A stretch of 64,000 bases of DNA from Rhizophagus irregularis (Eukaryota > Glomeromycota > Glomeromycetes > Glomerales > Glomeraceae). This document shows, one piece after another, positions 46,937 through 57,712 of this stretch. The DNA lies in contig NC_089434.1 in the NCBI RefSeq assembly GCF_026210795.1, positions 2,728,001 through 2,792,000 on the forward strand, given 5' to 3'. The first letter of the stretch is position 1, and every line of letters begins with the position of its first letter. Position numbers and translations under genes: made by a program. A model generated the notes under the pieces. That model ran no database searches. It saw only the letters and a list, made by a program, of their open reading frames with translations, and was not told the origin of the DNA.

Positions 46937-48329
46937 TAAAGGTAACTATAAATTTTAAAAAAGACCTATGTTTAATATTTTTGTAGATGTTTTTGACATT
47001 AATTTTTAAGTACTTTCTTTATATACAAATAGGGTGCTTCGACCACATCATGAAATTTTTAGGCAGATCGGATGTAATTCCATATACTGTACATTCTACA
47101 TGAATTGAACCATTTCCTTTTTGATGTTGATCTTTTCGATAAGATCTCAATTTTTAATAAAGGTAACAAAAAAAAATCCCGAATTAAAAATATTGGAAAC
47201 TATCGCGTGACTTTCGCTGGAATAAACTAGGAAACGGGAACCGTTGTAAGTCCGGAGCGAGGTATAATAAATAAAGATGTAGCGATATTCATAACGCCTT
47301 GGAATTCCGGTAATTTTCTGCTGATTAGCAGCATAACGCCTTGGAATTCCTGGACAGAGAAACTCACGTGATTGAAAATTTACACGTTATTTCCATAGAT
47401 CATCATAGTGCGTAAACATATATAGTCCTTCGCTTATCACTTATAAGAAAACTAATGTTCGTTAATATAAAAAACTGAACTACTATCTAGTATCCCAAGT
47501 CGAAAAAAAGCCAAGTTGAAAAAAAAATTATTGAGACTCGAAATTGGATATATTTATATTATATACTCACGTTAAACGTTAAGATTGTATTACAAGACTA
47601 TTACATGTCACAATGAATAATGAATAATTTTTTTTATTCATATGGATATGAGTAATATATTTATCGCTGAAATTTTATAGATTTATAATTTATATTAAGA
47701 TTGCCATCGAATTTTTACAGCAACCTATTTCAACAACGTTGTTTTTTTTGCTTTAATTATAATTCTGTTAAAACCAATAAGTTTATAAGTCGGCATCACT
47801 AGGAATATCGGATATAATATTTTACATATATAATATCATAGTATTTTCACATCTAATTAACGATTCTCAAGCGTTTTGTGATATGATTCATTACTAATAT
47901 GTAAATAACTATAATTAATTTAACGATTCTGGGATTATTGGTATGAACCATAATATTAAAATAAGAGTTTTGCTAACTTGTCCCCCGGGTTAAATAACCT
48001 GAATTAAATCACCCCCTAAAATTTATATTTTATATCAATCATTGTTTTTCTTAAAAAAAAAATTATTTGTGTTATTATTCATTTCGCTTTATATAGATTT
48101 TATTTATTTGGATATTATAGAGCACAATGACCAAGTTTTCTTACATTTTGACAATGTCTCTCAATTTTGATTGTAATCATAATTTACATTTTTTTTTGAA
48201 AATTTGGGCAAAATTATAAAAATTTACTAGTAGGTTAAATCACCCAGGTTAAATCACCCTGGGTTAAAATTAGTCTTATACTTAAAATAATTAATATGTT
48301 TTATTACGTTCCGTATTTCTAGTAACACA
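46937..48329. other. Intergenic with small repeats
   Basis: No gene. CATAACGCCTTGGAATTCC is directly repeated at 47291-47309 and 47331-47349. 47222-47258 is a reverse-complement copy of a dispersed CGCTCCGGACTTA...CGTTTCCTAG repeat. About 47965-48278 has weak inverted ends and several GTTAAATCACC/GTGATTTAAC motifs (a GACTAATTTTAACCC end is also found near 14991), probably a decayed DNA element. Confidence 0.4.
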
Positions 48330-49213
48330 CTCGTGGTACTTAACAGTTAAGGCCGGGATAATGCGAGATTCGGCTGCATATTCTTTAATTAGAAACTCAG
48401 CCTTCGTGCCGCAGCGATTTTATCTGTGATCATCCCTCCAGTTACATAGTCGTAACGACGTAACGACGTAACAGATTAACAGTTTGATTTATTTGTGATC
48501 AACAAAGAACACGAAGAACATATACCGTTTATCCCATTTATAGGAGCAAATATCCAAAAAAAACAATTATCTGTTAAATAAAATGCACAATAAATATAAA
48601 ATAATTTACAAACGTCTTTTGATCAGCTGGACTGTAATTTTAGTGTCAAATTATTATACTTTCTATATGATGATATGACTGGTTGGTATACGGTAGTTTA
48701 ACAAATGTATGAAAATTGTAACAGATTATCTGTTGTAAGACCATGATTAATACTGAATAAATAACTTTAATTAACGATAATAAGTAATAATCAATTTTAA
48801 TAAATTTTCAATAAAAATAATATCCTATTAATATATTCTTTTCAGAAATACCAAAAAATCTCAATTTTAATAAAATTTTCAATAAAATAATAAATTCTTT
48901 TCAGAAATACTAAAAGATCATTTTTTTTTGTATCATAACAGTCTTTAGATCCGGATGCTGAAGGCGAGAATTAAACGGATAGTTTTAACAGATATTATTT
49001 GGTCGATCAATCTATTAGGATCATCTGATATTTCGCTAAATATCAAATATATCGTTATATTTGCAATCAAAAAGCAGTTCACCCAGTTTGTAATTACTTA
49101 TTAAGGTTAGTTAAAAAGTTCGAGAAAAAAAATATTTAAAGGTTCAAATTATTTTCATAGCTCTTACATTAAAAAAAAAAAAATTAAAAATAAAATTAAA
49201 ATTTAAAAAAAAC

Positions 49214-50306
49214 ATGTCAACTCTTAAAAGATGTCATTTTACAAATCTAAACAATGGGTATAAGTGTGGCTGCTTAAGGTGTATTCTAAAAAGTGCACCT
49301 GACGATGACGGTTTATGCAAAGGATGTGGACATCACCAAAGCCATCATGAAGATGATGACGATATTTTACAGAGTTTAAATAATCTTCAAAAATTTAATG
49401 AAGCATTAATTTCCATATTAAATAATAAGTACAGTCAATATAATCAATATAGGGTACCTATTCCTGTCCAACAAAACTTTGAAAATTGGTTTGAGCCTCA
49501 AGTAACTCTTCATTCGGACGAGACCATGCATCAAAATACTCCTGTTCGTCACACAGATCAGCAAACTAGTCATCTTGTTGTTCAACAACATATTGAACCT
49601 CAAAATCAATCTCATAACGTGCTAAATCAATCTCCTACACATATTTTTGAACAAAATTCTGTCTCTCAATCTCTTCCGGTCAATTATATATCAAATCAAA
49701 TACTAAATCCAATGCTTTCTGGTCAAAATTTTGATCAAAGTTACGTAAATCATAATATCGAAGGATCATCAAATAACGTCGCATCTTTTGCAAACGAGAA
49801 GTTTGGTCTAATTTGTTTAGTTGGTAGTTTAAAAATACCAAAAAAGTAAGTATGTATGTGATAAAATAGAAATATCATATTAAAGTTTATTTAAATAATA
49901 TTTATTTATTTTTTTAAAAAAAATTTAGTTGTGCGAGATTGGAGAAAGCTGGTTTAAAGAAAGAAATTTGCTTTAATAATGATTCTAATGGCCAAATAAA
50001 GAAAGCAATTGAAGATAAACTATCACCTCATTTAGAAAATGTAGATTGGATGTTTTATAAATGTAAATCATCAAAACTTGTACCCGCTGAAGATGTATCA
50101 GTTGTTGAATGTCGTTATAATGATTTAAAAAGGTAAAATATCTACAATTTAAATTTTTCTATATATAAATTGAGATTTTATATCTTATTAATTAATTATA
50201 CTACTGTATTTATATCAATAGGATTTCAGGCAGCAGGAAAAAGTTGTATATAGGAACAAAAGATGGGCCAATTATTATGACTTTAACAAATAATTTTGAA
50301 ATTTAA
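49214..50306 (+). CDS. Three-exon Cys/His protein, CGHH subfamily, copy 2 (306 aa)
   Basis: Exons 49214-49845, 49929-50132 and 50222-50306; introns of 83 and 89 bp begin GTAAGT and GTAAAA and end TAG, both phase 2. Strongly similar to the 43915 gene: the Cys/His cluster is kept (C18, C20, C23, C35, C38, H40, H41, H45), but the cysteine at position 13 is Asn. The linker has extra residues (THVVQ-type and QNFENWF) and remains Q/N-rich. The C-terminal domain (CLVGSLKIPKK, EICFNNDSNGQIKKAIEDKL, ENVDWMFYKCKSSKLVPAED, GSRKKLYIGTKDGP) is nearly identical. The end differs: the reading continues for eight further residues (ending TNNFEI) because the 43915 gene stops earlier. Belongs to duplication copy 1. 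Confidence 0.75.
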
Positions 50307-52881
50307 TATGATTAAAAAAATTGAGAATGAATTACTAGCATAGAAGGCAGGTAATGTAATGAATATTGGGATGACTGAAAGAAGTAGTTATATACAGTAT
50401 ATTATTTTTTGTATAAAAATATTCTTATATTGTACGTTGCAAAGTGAGTTAAAAATTATTTGTATTTTTAATTATTAGACTCTTTATTTAACATTATTTA
50501 ACAGTATTTATAATAATTTCTGTGCTTTGTAAGAATATTTTTATCTATTTTATTTTTTTTATTTTTTATTTATAAATAAATAGTATATAATTGCATCATT
50601 GTGGAAAATGTGTCATACACAACATATTTTCGAACTTTCATTTGAGAAATTTGTTCAGATATTAGAATTGGTAAACTTCTGGCCCGATAATGAATCAACA
50701 ATCAAAATTATTAATAAATTAACGATATTTCCGTGCGTTCCTATATAATATAATAAAATATGGAAAGAGAGAATTAATTTACTGCAAATTAACCAATAAT
50801 GAAAATATGTATTTTCCAAAGGATTTTTTATAGAAAAAGGCGAAAATTTAATAAATTAAGTTGAAAAATATAAAAGTTCCGAATCGCGGTTTTTTAACCA
50901 TAAAAAATTTTTTTCTTTTTTACGGAATTTTTTTTGCGGAATTTTTTTTTTGCTTAATAATGACGATCAATTACTAGTACCCCTAAAGCAAATTTGTTTC
51001 TAGGGTACGTCTGAAAATCATCTGAAATAGAATTTTTTTTCCCTTTTTCGGGCCTGAGGATCGTCATCTTTAAAAAAAATGAAAAATTCAACGTGAATGA
51101 ACCATTTACAATATGTGAAGTATATATTATAAGATGATAAATTTCTTTTTTTTTTACGCGCCAAATCTCTAAAAAAATTTCTATCAAGTATTTATAATTT
51201 TAAATATAAAGATAAATATTGTATGCATATATATGTCGGTGGTCGCGTGATGAATATTTGTGCACTTTCTCAAATGTAAATCATTTTACAAAAATATTAT
51301 TTACAATGAAATATCTTATCAATTACACTAACTTTGTTATATAACAAATTATTTTGTTTATTTAAAGAGGAATGTGTTCTAATTACTCCTTTTTTAGCGA
51401 TTTGTATGGGCAAATCCTATACTTATTTACATTTTCTCTTTATTTCAGATTGATTGATATCATGAAAAATAAGATAAGGTGCATGGTAGTTACTATAAAA
51501 CAATATTCTTTTTGGACGTATTATGAAAAATTAAACATGTAAATGGTCACAAGGGGTACATTAAAAGGAATTGGCTGTTCAGTTAGATAAGATAAAAGAA
51601 AAAGATCACAAAACTACATTGGGCGCATACGAAAATGCAAATATAAATAATCGTAGCAGCTGACTTTTTTTTTAATCCCTTTTTTTTATAGTGAATTTTT
51701 AATTTTGATAAATATTTTTAATTTAGAATCTCAATAGAATCTTAGAAATCATCTTAGATTTTCCAATTTATATTCTTTTAATTCCATATTCTCTTATCTA
51801 AGCTATTCAAGCAATCACAGCAAATTCCATGAAAAGACTTGTTCAATAGAAAATAATTATCATTGTCTATTCATGGCTATAATGAAATAAACAGATTGTG
51901 TAAAATAAGCTGACAAATTGGAAAAAAAAATTGGAAAAAACCAAATTATTTAAAAATCGGAGTTATTTATAGTATTAGTATTTGAAAATACGATATATTT
52001 ATTTCACATCAAATTAATAGTGCTTTCTTTGAACTCGATTGTTTTAAAGTGAGCTGAATAATAAATATAAATTCATCTTATATCACCAGTATTAAAAAAT
52101 TGGCCCAACAGTAATATTGTATTAAATAGAATAGATGCTTTCAATTAACACATATCACACGTATTTGTAATTAATATAATTAAATATATATGTTTTACGT
52201 TACCAAACATGAAATTTTTATTATCACAATAAATTCGTTCCTTAAAATATTTGTCTATAACCCCCAACATATAACAGGTAATTTATCGGTTATTCTCCAG
52301 TTATCTTTTGATAAAACCAAATAATTCGGTATTTACCGAGATTTATTATTATTTATGTTACTACGAAAAAAACTAGAAAAACAACATATAAATATGATCT
52401 ATTTAAAACTTTTCATCTCGTGATGTTTATGATCATAAAATTATTATAAAAAACCGGCATTATAAAAATATATAAAAACCAAAAAAACTTAATTATTATT
52501 ATATACGAATATTTATTATATATCAAATTCTTATTTTATTTTATTTTACTTTACTTATTTTTATTATTATTTTTTTTTTGCTTTTTATTTTTGCTTTTTA
52601 TTTTTGTTTATAAATAAATGTAAGTTATCAGTCGATAGCGTTTAAAATCAAATAAAGAATAAAAGCAATTTTCATATGAATTTGTTCATAATCGGAAGAA
52701 AAAAAAAATTTAGCCGTCTAAAAGTGCGTATTGAAATATCTGCGAATATCATCTGCAACTCAACTGATAATGAAGTTATATTGTTGTTAAAGTTTTTATC
52801 AATCAATATGAAAAAAATAATTATAAAAAAACCCTTAAAATTTATCAAAAAAAATATTTTTTTTTTACTTTCTTCACAAAA
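50307..52881. other. Spacer inside duplication copy 1 and upstream region of the 52882 gene
   Basis: No gene that I can support. Open frames at 50954-51187 (minus) and around 52672-53017 are AT-driven or shadows of the 52882 gene. Parts align with 57713-60784 in the second copy. Confidence 0.45.
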
Positions 52882-53814
52882 ATGTCTGATAATTATTATT
52901 ACGGGTACAACTACGGACAATCAGTTATTGGACGAATGGCGGCGTGTAGTTGCCAAAGGATTTGTTACGAATGTAATAATATCTCTCCACCATTTCATTT
53001 CTTTAATACACTATTAGCACAATACTATGCGAATATATCTCTCATTCGACCTGAGTTTGAACTTGACGTGGATGATATGATTAACAGTGTTGAATCACCA
53101 CAGAATAATAATACAAGAAACAGACGTAGAAAACCCTTTACAATTTTCTGTCTGCCACATGGGGATTTAAGTCCAAAAATTCCTCGAAAGTAAGTAATAT
53201 AATATTTATTTTTTTACGGCGCAATTGCTGTTGAGCGTACTTACAAAAATGTCACAAAAAAATCACGTGATCGGTTTTGTCACATGCGTCACACCCTTCC
53301 TTGTTTCCATTTTTCATAAATATCTGGTGTGTCACACATTATTTGTCACAGTTAATTTCTTAATTTCTTAATGCCGGCCGTTTCGTGACATTTTTGTAGG
53401 GTACGCTGGAGTAGTCTCATACTACTAAATAGGATGATCACTTACTGTATTAATAATATGTTGATCTATATTTTTTATAATAGAATTGAAAAATTGAGGG
53501 AGAAAGATTTAATCCAGTATACTTTTTTTGATTCAAATAATGGAGTCATAAATGAAGTTGAAAGGTTATTTCCATTTTTAAAGAATAGAAAATGGAGATT
53601 TTTTCGAACTAGAACAACATCGAATCTCGAAATTGCTAGTCAACCATCTAGTGGGTGGTCTATAAAAGAACTAATGAGGTGAATAAATATATTTATTTAA
53701 TTAATAATAAATTAAATCTAAATCTATTTGATTATTATTAGAATCTGTGGATTCCGAAAAAAATTATATATTGGGACTACAGATGGTCAAATCCAACAAT
53801 TTCTTCCATTGTAA
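52882..53814 (+). CDS. Three-exon short Cys protein, copy 1 (191 aa)
   Basis: Exons 52882-53189, 53484-53678 and 53742-53814; introns 53190-53483 (GTAAGT...TAG, 294 bp, carrying an inverted-repeat element) and 53679-53741 (GTGAAT...TAG, 63 bp), both phase 2. The N-terminus is Tyr/Gly/Asn-rich, then C22-x-C24-x3-C28-x2-C31 (CSCQRICYEC). An acidic segment (ELDVDDMINSVE) and an Arg-rich turn (NTRNRRRKPF) precede the domain start FCLPHGDLSPKIPRK. Exon 2 reads DLIQYTFFDSNNGVINEVER, FPFLKNRKWRFF, SSGWSIKELMR. Exon 3 reads ICGFRKKLYIGTTDGQIQQF. The C-terminal domain aligns with that of the CGHH genes (SN-G-I, hydrophobic-W-F, RKKLYIGT-DG), while the linker is far shorter. Function unknown. Confidence 0.75.
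53234..53407. mobile_element. Inverted-repeat element inside intron 1 of the 52882 gene
   Basis: The left end AGCGTACTTACAAAAATGTCAC (53234) and the reverse complement of the right end AGCGTACCCTACAAAAATGTCAC (53407) match apart from two or three positions. About 174 bp, GTCAC-rich interior with CACGTG. The paralogous intron at 61096-61320 lacks it. No clear target duplication. It accounts for most of this intron's extra length. Confidence 0.6.
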
Positions 53815-53859
53815 ATTAAAAAATATTTATAAATAGGTACTCTATTATTTGTTTTCTAT

Positions 53860-53970
53860 ACATTATTACCATTATTATCATTATTCTTATACATTATTAT
53901 CATTATTCTATACATTATTATCATTATTCTTTATATTATTGTCATTATTCTATACATTATTGTTTTACAT
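53860..53970. repeat. Tandem repeat, ATTATTATCATTATTCTATAC type
   Basis: Four to five degenerate copies of a roughly 21-24 bp unit (CATTATTCTATACATTATTATC). Confidence 0.7.
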
Positions 53971-55372
53971 ATTAATATCACTTTTTAGGTTAGGATGAGT
54001 TGTTATATGTAAATAAAAAATTTATTATTGGCGATCAAATTTATTTATCCGAAACTTTGTTTCTAATTAAATGCATATGTTGAATAAGATCTGATTTTAG
54101 GCTACAAATTATACAAAAAGAGTTAAGATTTAATTTTTTTTTTTTGGTCGTTATTTGGTGAAGGTTTCCATATATATATAGTACATATAGTACATATATA
54201 GTACAAAAAATTTTTTTTTTATTTCTTGAATTATCAAAGAATTGAAGGCAAGCGAGCGAAATTTTTTGTACTGATTATTATACATATATTATTTCTCGTT
54301 CAATAAAAAAAATTTTTTATCATTCTCATCCGATGCAAATATTGTATTATTTCTCATTCGTCGATGCAAAAATGTGAAAAAAAAAATTAAATTTGGTCGG
54401 ATATATTATATATTAAATGCAATAATGATTTTTTATACTTTATAAATCATAAAAAATCATATTTAAATATTAAATTATATAACAATATCAATCTTTAGGT
54501 AATTAAAGTATTCATTAGTCGTGGGTAATTAACCCTCGTTTAACAAAAACAAATACAAATATAATGACGTCAAAAATTAATTACAAATTTTATTATTAAT
54601 GAGTCATTTTACGCCACAAAATAAAAAAAATTTAACAGAAATTATTGTCTGTCTTTTTTAATAATAATAATATTTGTTGTAACAGAAGAACAGTTCTTCT
54701 ATTTTTGACGGGAAATTACTTTTTCCGATATCCCTATTTAGTTAATCGATTTATCTTGTAACATTGTAACACCAACAGATTTGACAGATAACTACAGGGT
54801 ATTTTCTTAAGAGATTGATAAGATTCAATTGACGTTTAAGCATATAATCTCTCAGGAACATAATAAACAAAACATCTTGTGTCATGTTTTAAAGTTTTTA
54901 AGGTACTATTTCTAATCTTATCGTGAGAAATTTCGTAATGTTCTTCTAACTATTCTTTAAATTACAAACAGGTAATTTTAACAGATAAATTACCCCTTTA
55001 AGCGGTTGCATGATTTAATTGTGAAATGAATTTATCGCAGTTATTAACTTTATGGTTGCACATAACATCTCAAAGTTTGATTATTGACGTACAAAGTCCT
55101 TTACAAAGAATCATACTTTTTTTGGTGAGAATATTTGTTCCAATTTAATTGGGTATTTAAATATTTTGTTGATATTAATATTAACAATGCAAAAATATCT
55201 AAAATGAAAAAATTTCTGTAAAAAAAAAAAAAATCAATAATTATCACAAATTCATCTGTAATTAATGAAATTAAAAAGGAAAACTTCATTAAAAAAGTAT
55301 TTAAATTACTATAAAATACTTTAAAAAAAAGTTTCACCCTAGCTAAAAAAATTCTGAAGATAATAAATATGA
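53971..55372. other. Spacer inside duplication copy 1
   Basis: No gene. Aligns with about 61740-63199 in copy 2 (for example TTTGGTCGTTATTTGG, ACGCCACAAAA, GACAGATAACTA, GGTTGCATGATTT, GGCGTACAAAGTC or GACGTACAAAGTC). The minus-strand open frame 55101-55391 is AT-driven. Confidence 0.5.
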
Positions 55373-55444
55373 ACCAAAAATAATCCTTCAAATACCAACT
55401 TTCAATCTTTTGTCGAACAATTATTTTATGAAGGACAATATATG
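55373..55444 (+). pseudogene. Truncated 5' end of the Q/N-rich gene
   Basis: ATGAACCAAAAATAATCC corresponds to the start of the gene at 63200 (ATGGACCAAAGTAATCC). An extra base creates a stop at codon 5. Similarity continues for about 70 bp (TTTATGAAGGACAA against TTTATGAAGGAACAA) and then ends, just before the MULE-like element and its CTCGAGTTG duplication. The remaining 510 bp of the gene are missing. Confidence 0.7.
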
Positions 55445-55453
55445 CTCGAGTTG

Positions 55454-55704
55454 ATCTACCCCAGTATCGCCAGAAAATTTTTTCACCCCCACGTGACTTT
55501 GGCCGGCATTATGAGATTTGGCTGGAATTAAGAAATTAACCATGTGTCGAATAACGTGTGACGAATAGGATTTTAGACACCGAAAAAAATCTAAGTCCCC
55601 AGAATACTTATAAAAAATGAGAAAGTGGAGGGATGTGACCCGGGTGACAAATTATTTAGGGTCACGTGGGGGTGAAAAAATTTTCTGGCGATACTGGGGA
55701 AGAT
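55454..55704. mobile_element. MULE-like MITE with 9-bp target duplication
   Basis: The terminal inverted repeats are 44 bp with one mismatch (ATCTACCCCAGTATCGCCAG... and ...CTGGCGATACTGGGGAAGAT), perfect over 39 bp (55459-55497 and 55661-55699). They are flanked by identical 9-bp direct repeats CTCGAGTTG (55445-55453 and 55705-55713). A 9-bp duplication with long terminal repeats is typical of Mutator-like elements. 251 bp, non-autonomous. The arms include CACGTGAC and the interior GGCCGGCATTATG...TTTGGCTGGAATTA. Confidence 0.8.
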
Positions 55705-55713
55705 CTCGAGTTG

Positions 55714-56109
55714 TGCCCATCCACGTGATCATCAGCCAATAAAATCGCAACTCTTATAAATTTTTGCTCTTAAATATATTATAAATATTATAATCTACAG
55801 AAATGAATATATGGAACTTAAATTAAACAGTCTAAAAATTATCTTATCGGCTATTATCAAAAAAAAAAATGAAAAAAAAATTTCAACGATTTTCAAACGG
55901 CAAATATAAAATTAATATGATCGGTACTAATTTTGAACGAATCGTGTATAACTAACGAATATAATAAAATTAGCATTGATATTAAATATTCACAATTCAT
56001 TGTTCTATCCGATCTAATAACCATATTTAAACCCCTGCAATATTTTTTTTGAGTCCCCTGTGATCAGCGCTGAAAATTGTGATTACACGATTTACACGTA
56101 TCATTTATT
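55714..56109. other. Junction between duplication copies
   Basis: No gene. Begins with CACGTGATCATCAGCCAATAAAAT (55720-55744), which is shared with 16603-16626. The downstream copy of the segmental duplication starts near 56110. Confidence 0.45.
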
Positions 56110-56783
56110 AGTCCGAAGGGGGGGCTGCATATTTTTAGTTAGAATTCCTCCCGTACCGCAACGATTTTTATCTGCAATCATTCCTCCAGTTACATAGTCG
56201 TAACGACGTAACGGATTAACAGCTTGATTTGTGATACACAAAGAACACGATACCATTAATCACATTTATAGGAGCAAATGTTCAAAAGAATAATTAAATA
56301 AAATGCACATTAAATATAAAGTAACTTACAAAAATCTTTGAATTTTTTGAGATTATTTTATATTTATTTGCATATACTGTACATACATACGTTATTTAAA
56401 TATTGCAAATAAATATATAAAATAACCTTAATAATTTACGTGCGATCAATGCGATCAAACAATTTTTTTTATACTTTAAAATGTCCTCTTTTTGTTTAAA
56501 ATTTAAAACCTATAATAGATTGGTTTTCAAATAAATAAAAAAATTTGGTGATTTCGTTGAAAATTTATAAATTTTTATGTATTGTGAAAAATTACCAAGC
56601 ATTTAAGGAATCATATAGACTATAATAATATATCGGTTTACCCAATTTATAGTTAGTACTTATTATTAAGGTTAGTTAAAAAATTCGAGAAAAAAATATA
56701 TTCAAAGGTTCACGAAAATAAAACTTCAAATTATTTCACGGTTTTCATTTAAAAGACAAAAAATGAAAAAATAAAAAAAAACC

Positions 56784-57712
56784 ATGTCAACTCTTAAAAG
56801 ATGTCATTTTACAAATCTTTACAATAGGTATAAGTGTGTCTTTTTTAAGGTGTGTTCAAAAAAATGCGCCTGACGATGACGGTTTATGCAAAGGATGTTG
56901 GACATCACATGATGTCTTACACAGAGACTAAAAATTTAATGTAGTAATTTGCGGATTAACTATTAAATAGTAAGTACAGTCAATATACGGTCCCTATTAT
57001 ATATTCCTGTCTAACAAAACTTTGAAAAATTGTTTGAACCTCAAGTAATTCTTTATTCGGACGAGACCATGTATCAAAATACTCCGCAACTATTCCCGTT
57101 CGTCACGCAGATTAGCAGAGTATGCAACCTATCATCTTGTTTTTCAACAACATATTGAACCTCAAAAATCAATATCATAACATGCTAAATCAATTTCTGC
57201 ATATATAGTTGAACAAAATTTTGTTTCCCGACCAATTATATATTATCAAGTACTAATTCCAATACTTTCCGGTCAACAAAATTTAGGAGTTCCTTAATCA
57301 TGTAAAGAAAGGGTGTACGATATTAACGTACGAACTGGCCGGAATTAACGTTAACGCTATCGCGTGTGACTCCCAAACTCAGGCCAGTTCGTACGTTAAT
57401 ATCGTACACCCTCACTGTACGTTAAGGACGCCCCATCAAATAACGTCGCATCTTATACAAACGATAAGTTTGAAAAAGTAAGTATATACTGTATGTGATA
57501 AAATAGAAAGATTATATTTAAGTTTATTTAAAAAACTTATTTATTTCTTAAAAAAAAAAAAATTTAGTTGTGCAAGTTTGGAGAAAGCTGGTTTAAAAAG
57601 AAATTTGCTTTCATGATGATTATAATGGCCAGATAAAAAAAGCGATTGAAGAAAATTTATCACCTCATCACCTCGCTTAGAAAATGTAGATTGGATGTTT
57701 TATTATTTTTAT
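56784..57712 (+). pseudogene. CGHH-subfamily copy 3, decayed
   Basis: ATG at 56784 opens MSTLKRCHFTNLYNRYKC, matching the two intact genes. Soon after come frameshifts (GTGTGTCTTTTTTAAGGTG; GGATGTTGGACATCACATG) and stops. The linker is recognisable in pieces (CATTCGGACGAGACCATG equivalent at about 57052; CAACATATTGAACCTCAAA at 57146). A 103-bp perfect inverted-repeat insert sits at 57310-57412. The intron-1 donor AAAAAGTAAGT (57475) and acceptor AAATTTAG (57566) survive. Exon 2 (57567-57706) has a small deletion and an inserted CACCTCAT, then breaks off at GATGTTTTAT. Exon 3 is missing. Confidence 0.8.
57310..57412. mobile_element. Palindromic 31-bp inverted-repeat insert
   Basis: AGGGTGTACGATATTAACGT... 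(57310-57340) is perfectly complementary to ...ACGTTAATATCGTACACCCT (57382-57412), 31 bp each, with a 41-bp loop containing GGAATTAACGTTAACGC. It lies inside the decayed gene and is absent from the intact paralogues, so it is an insertion. No target duplication is obvious. Confidence 0.7.

Larger units (their letters stand above)
48330..55444 (+). repeat. Tandem segmental duplication, copy 1
   Basis: Colinear with 56110-63270. Shared landmarks in order: CCTCCAGTTACATAGTCGTAACGACG (48435 and 56185), GGTTAGTTAAAAA-TTCGAGAAA (49105 and 56670), the CGHH-type gene (49214 and remnant 56784), TTTTCGAACTTTCA-TTGAGA (50625 and 57905), GGATCGTC-TCTTTAAA-ATG (51060 and 58688), the short Cys-type gene (52882 and 60785), ACATCTTGTGTCAT (54870 and 62641), and the start of the Q/N-rich gene (55373 and 63200). 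Offsets vary between about 7.6 and 7.9 kb because of indels. Confidence 0.8.

Noticed and set aside
47965-48278. Inverted-repeat element with GACTAATTTTAACCC end
   Set aside because: The two ends match only weakly and no target duplication was found, so it is noted only as repeat scraps in the intergenic entry.
53434-53682. Reading exon 2 of the 52882 gene as an independent 82-aa gene
   Set aside because: It begins inside intron sequence, lacks its own promoter or leader, and the paralogue at 61321 shows the same exon joined to exons 1 and 3 in phase.
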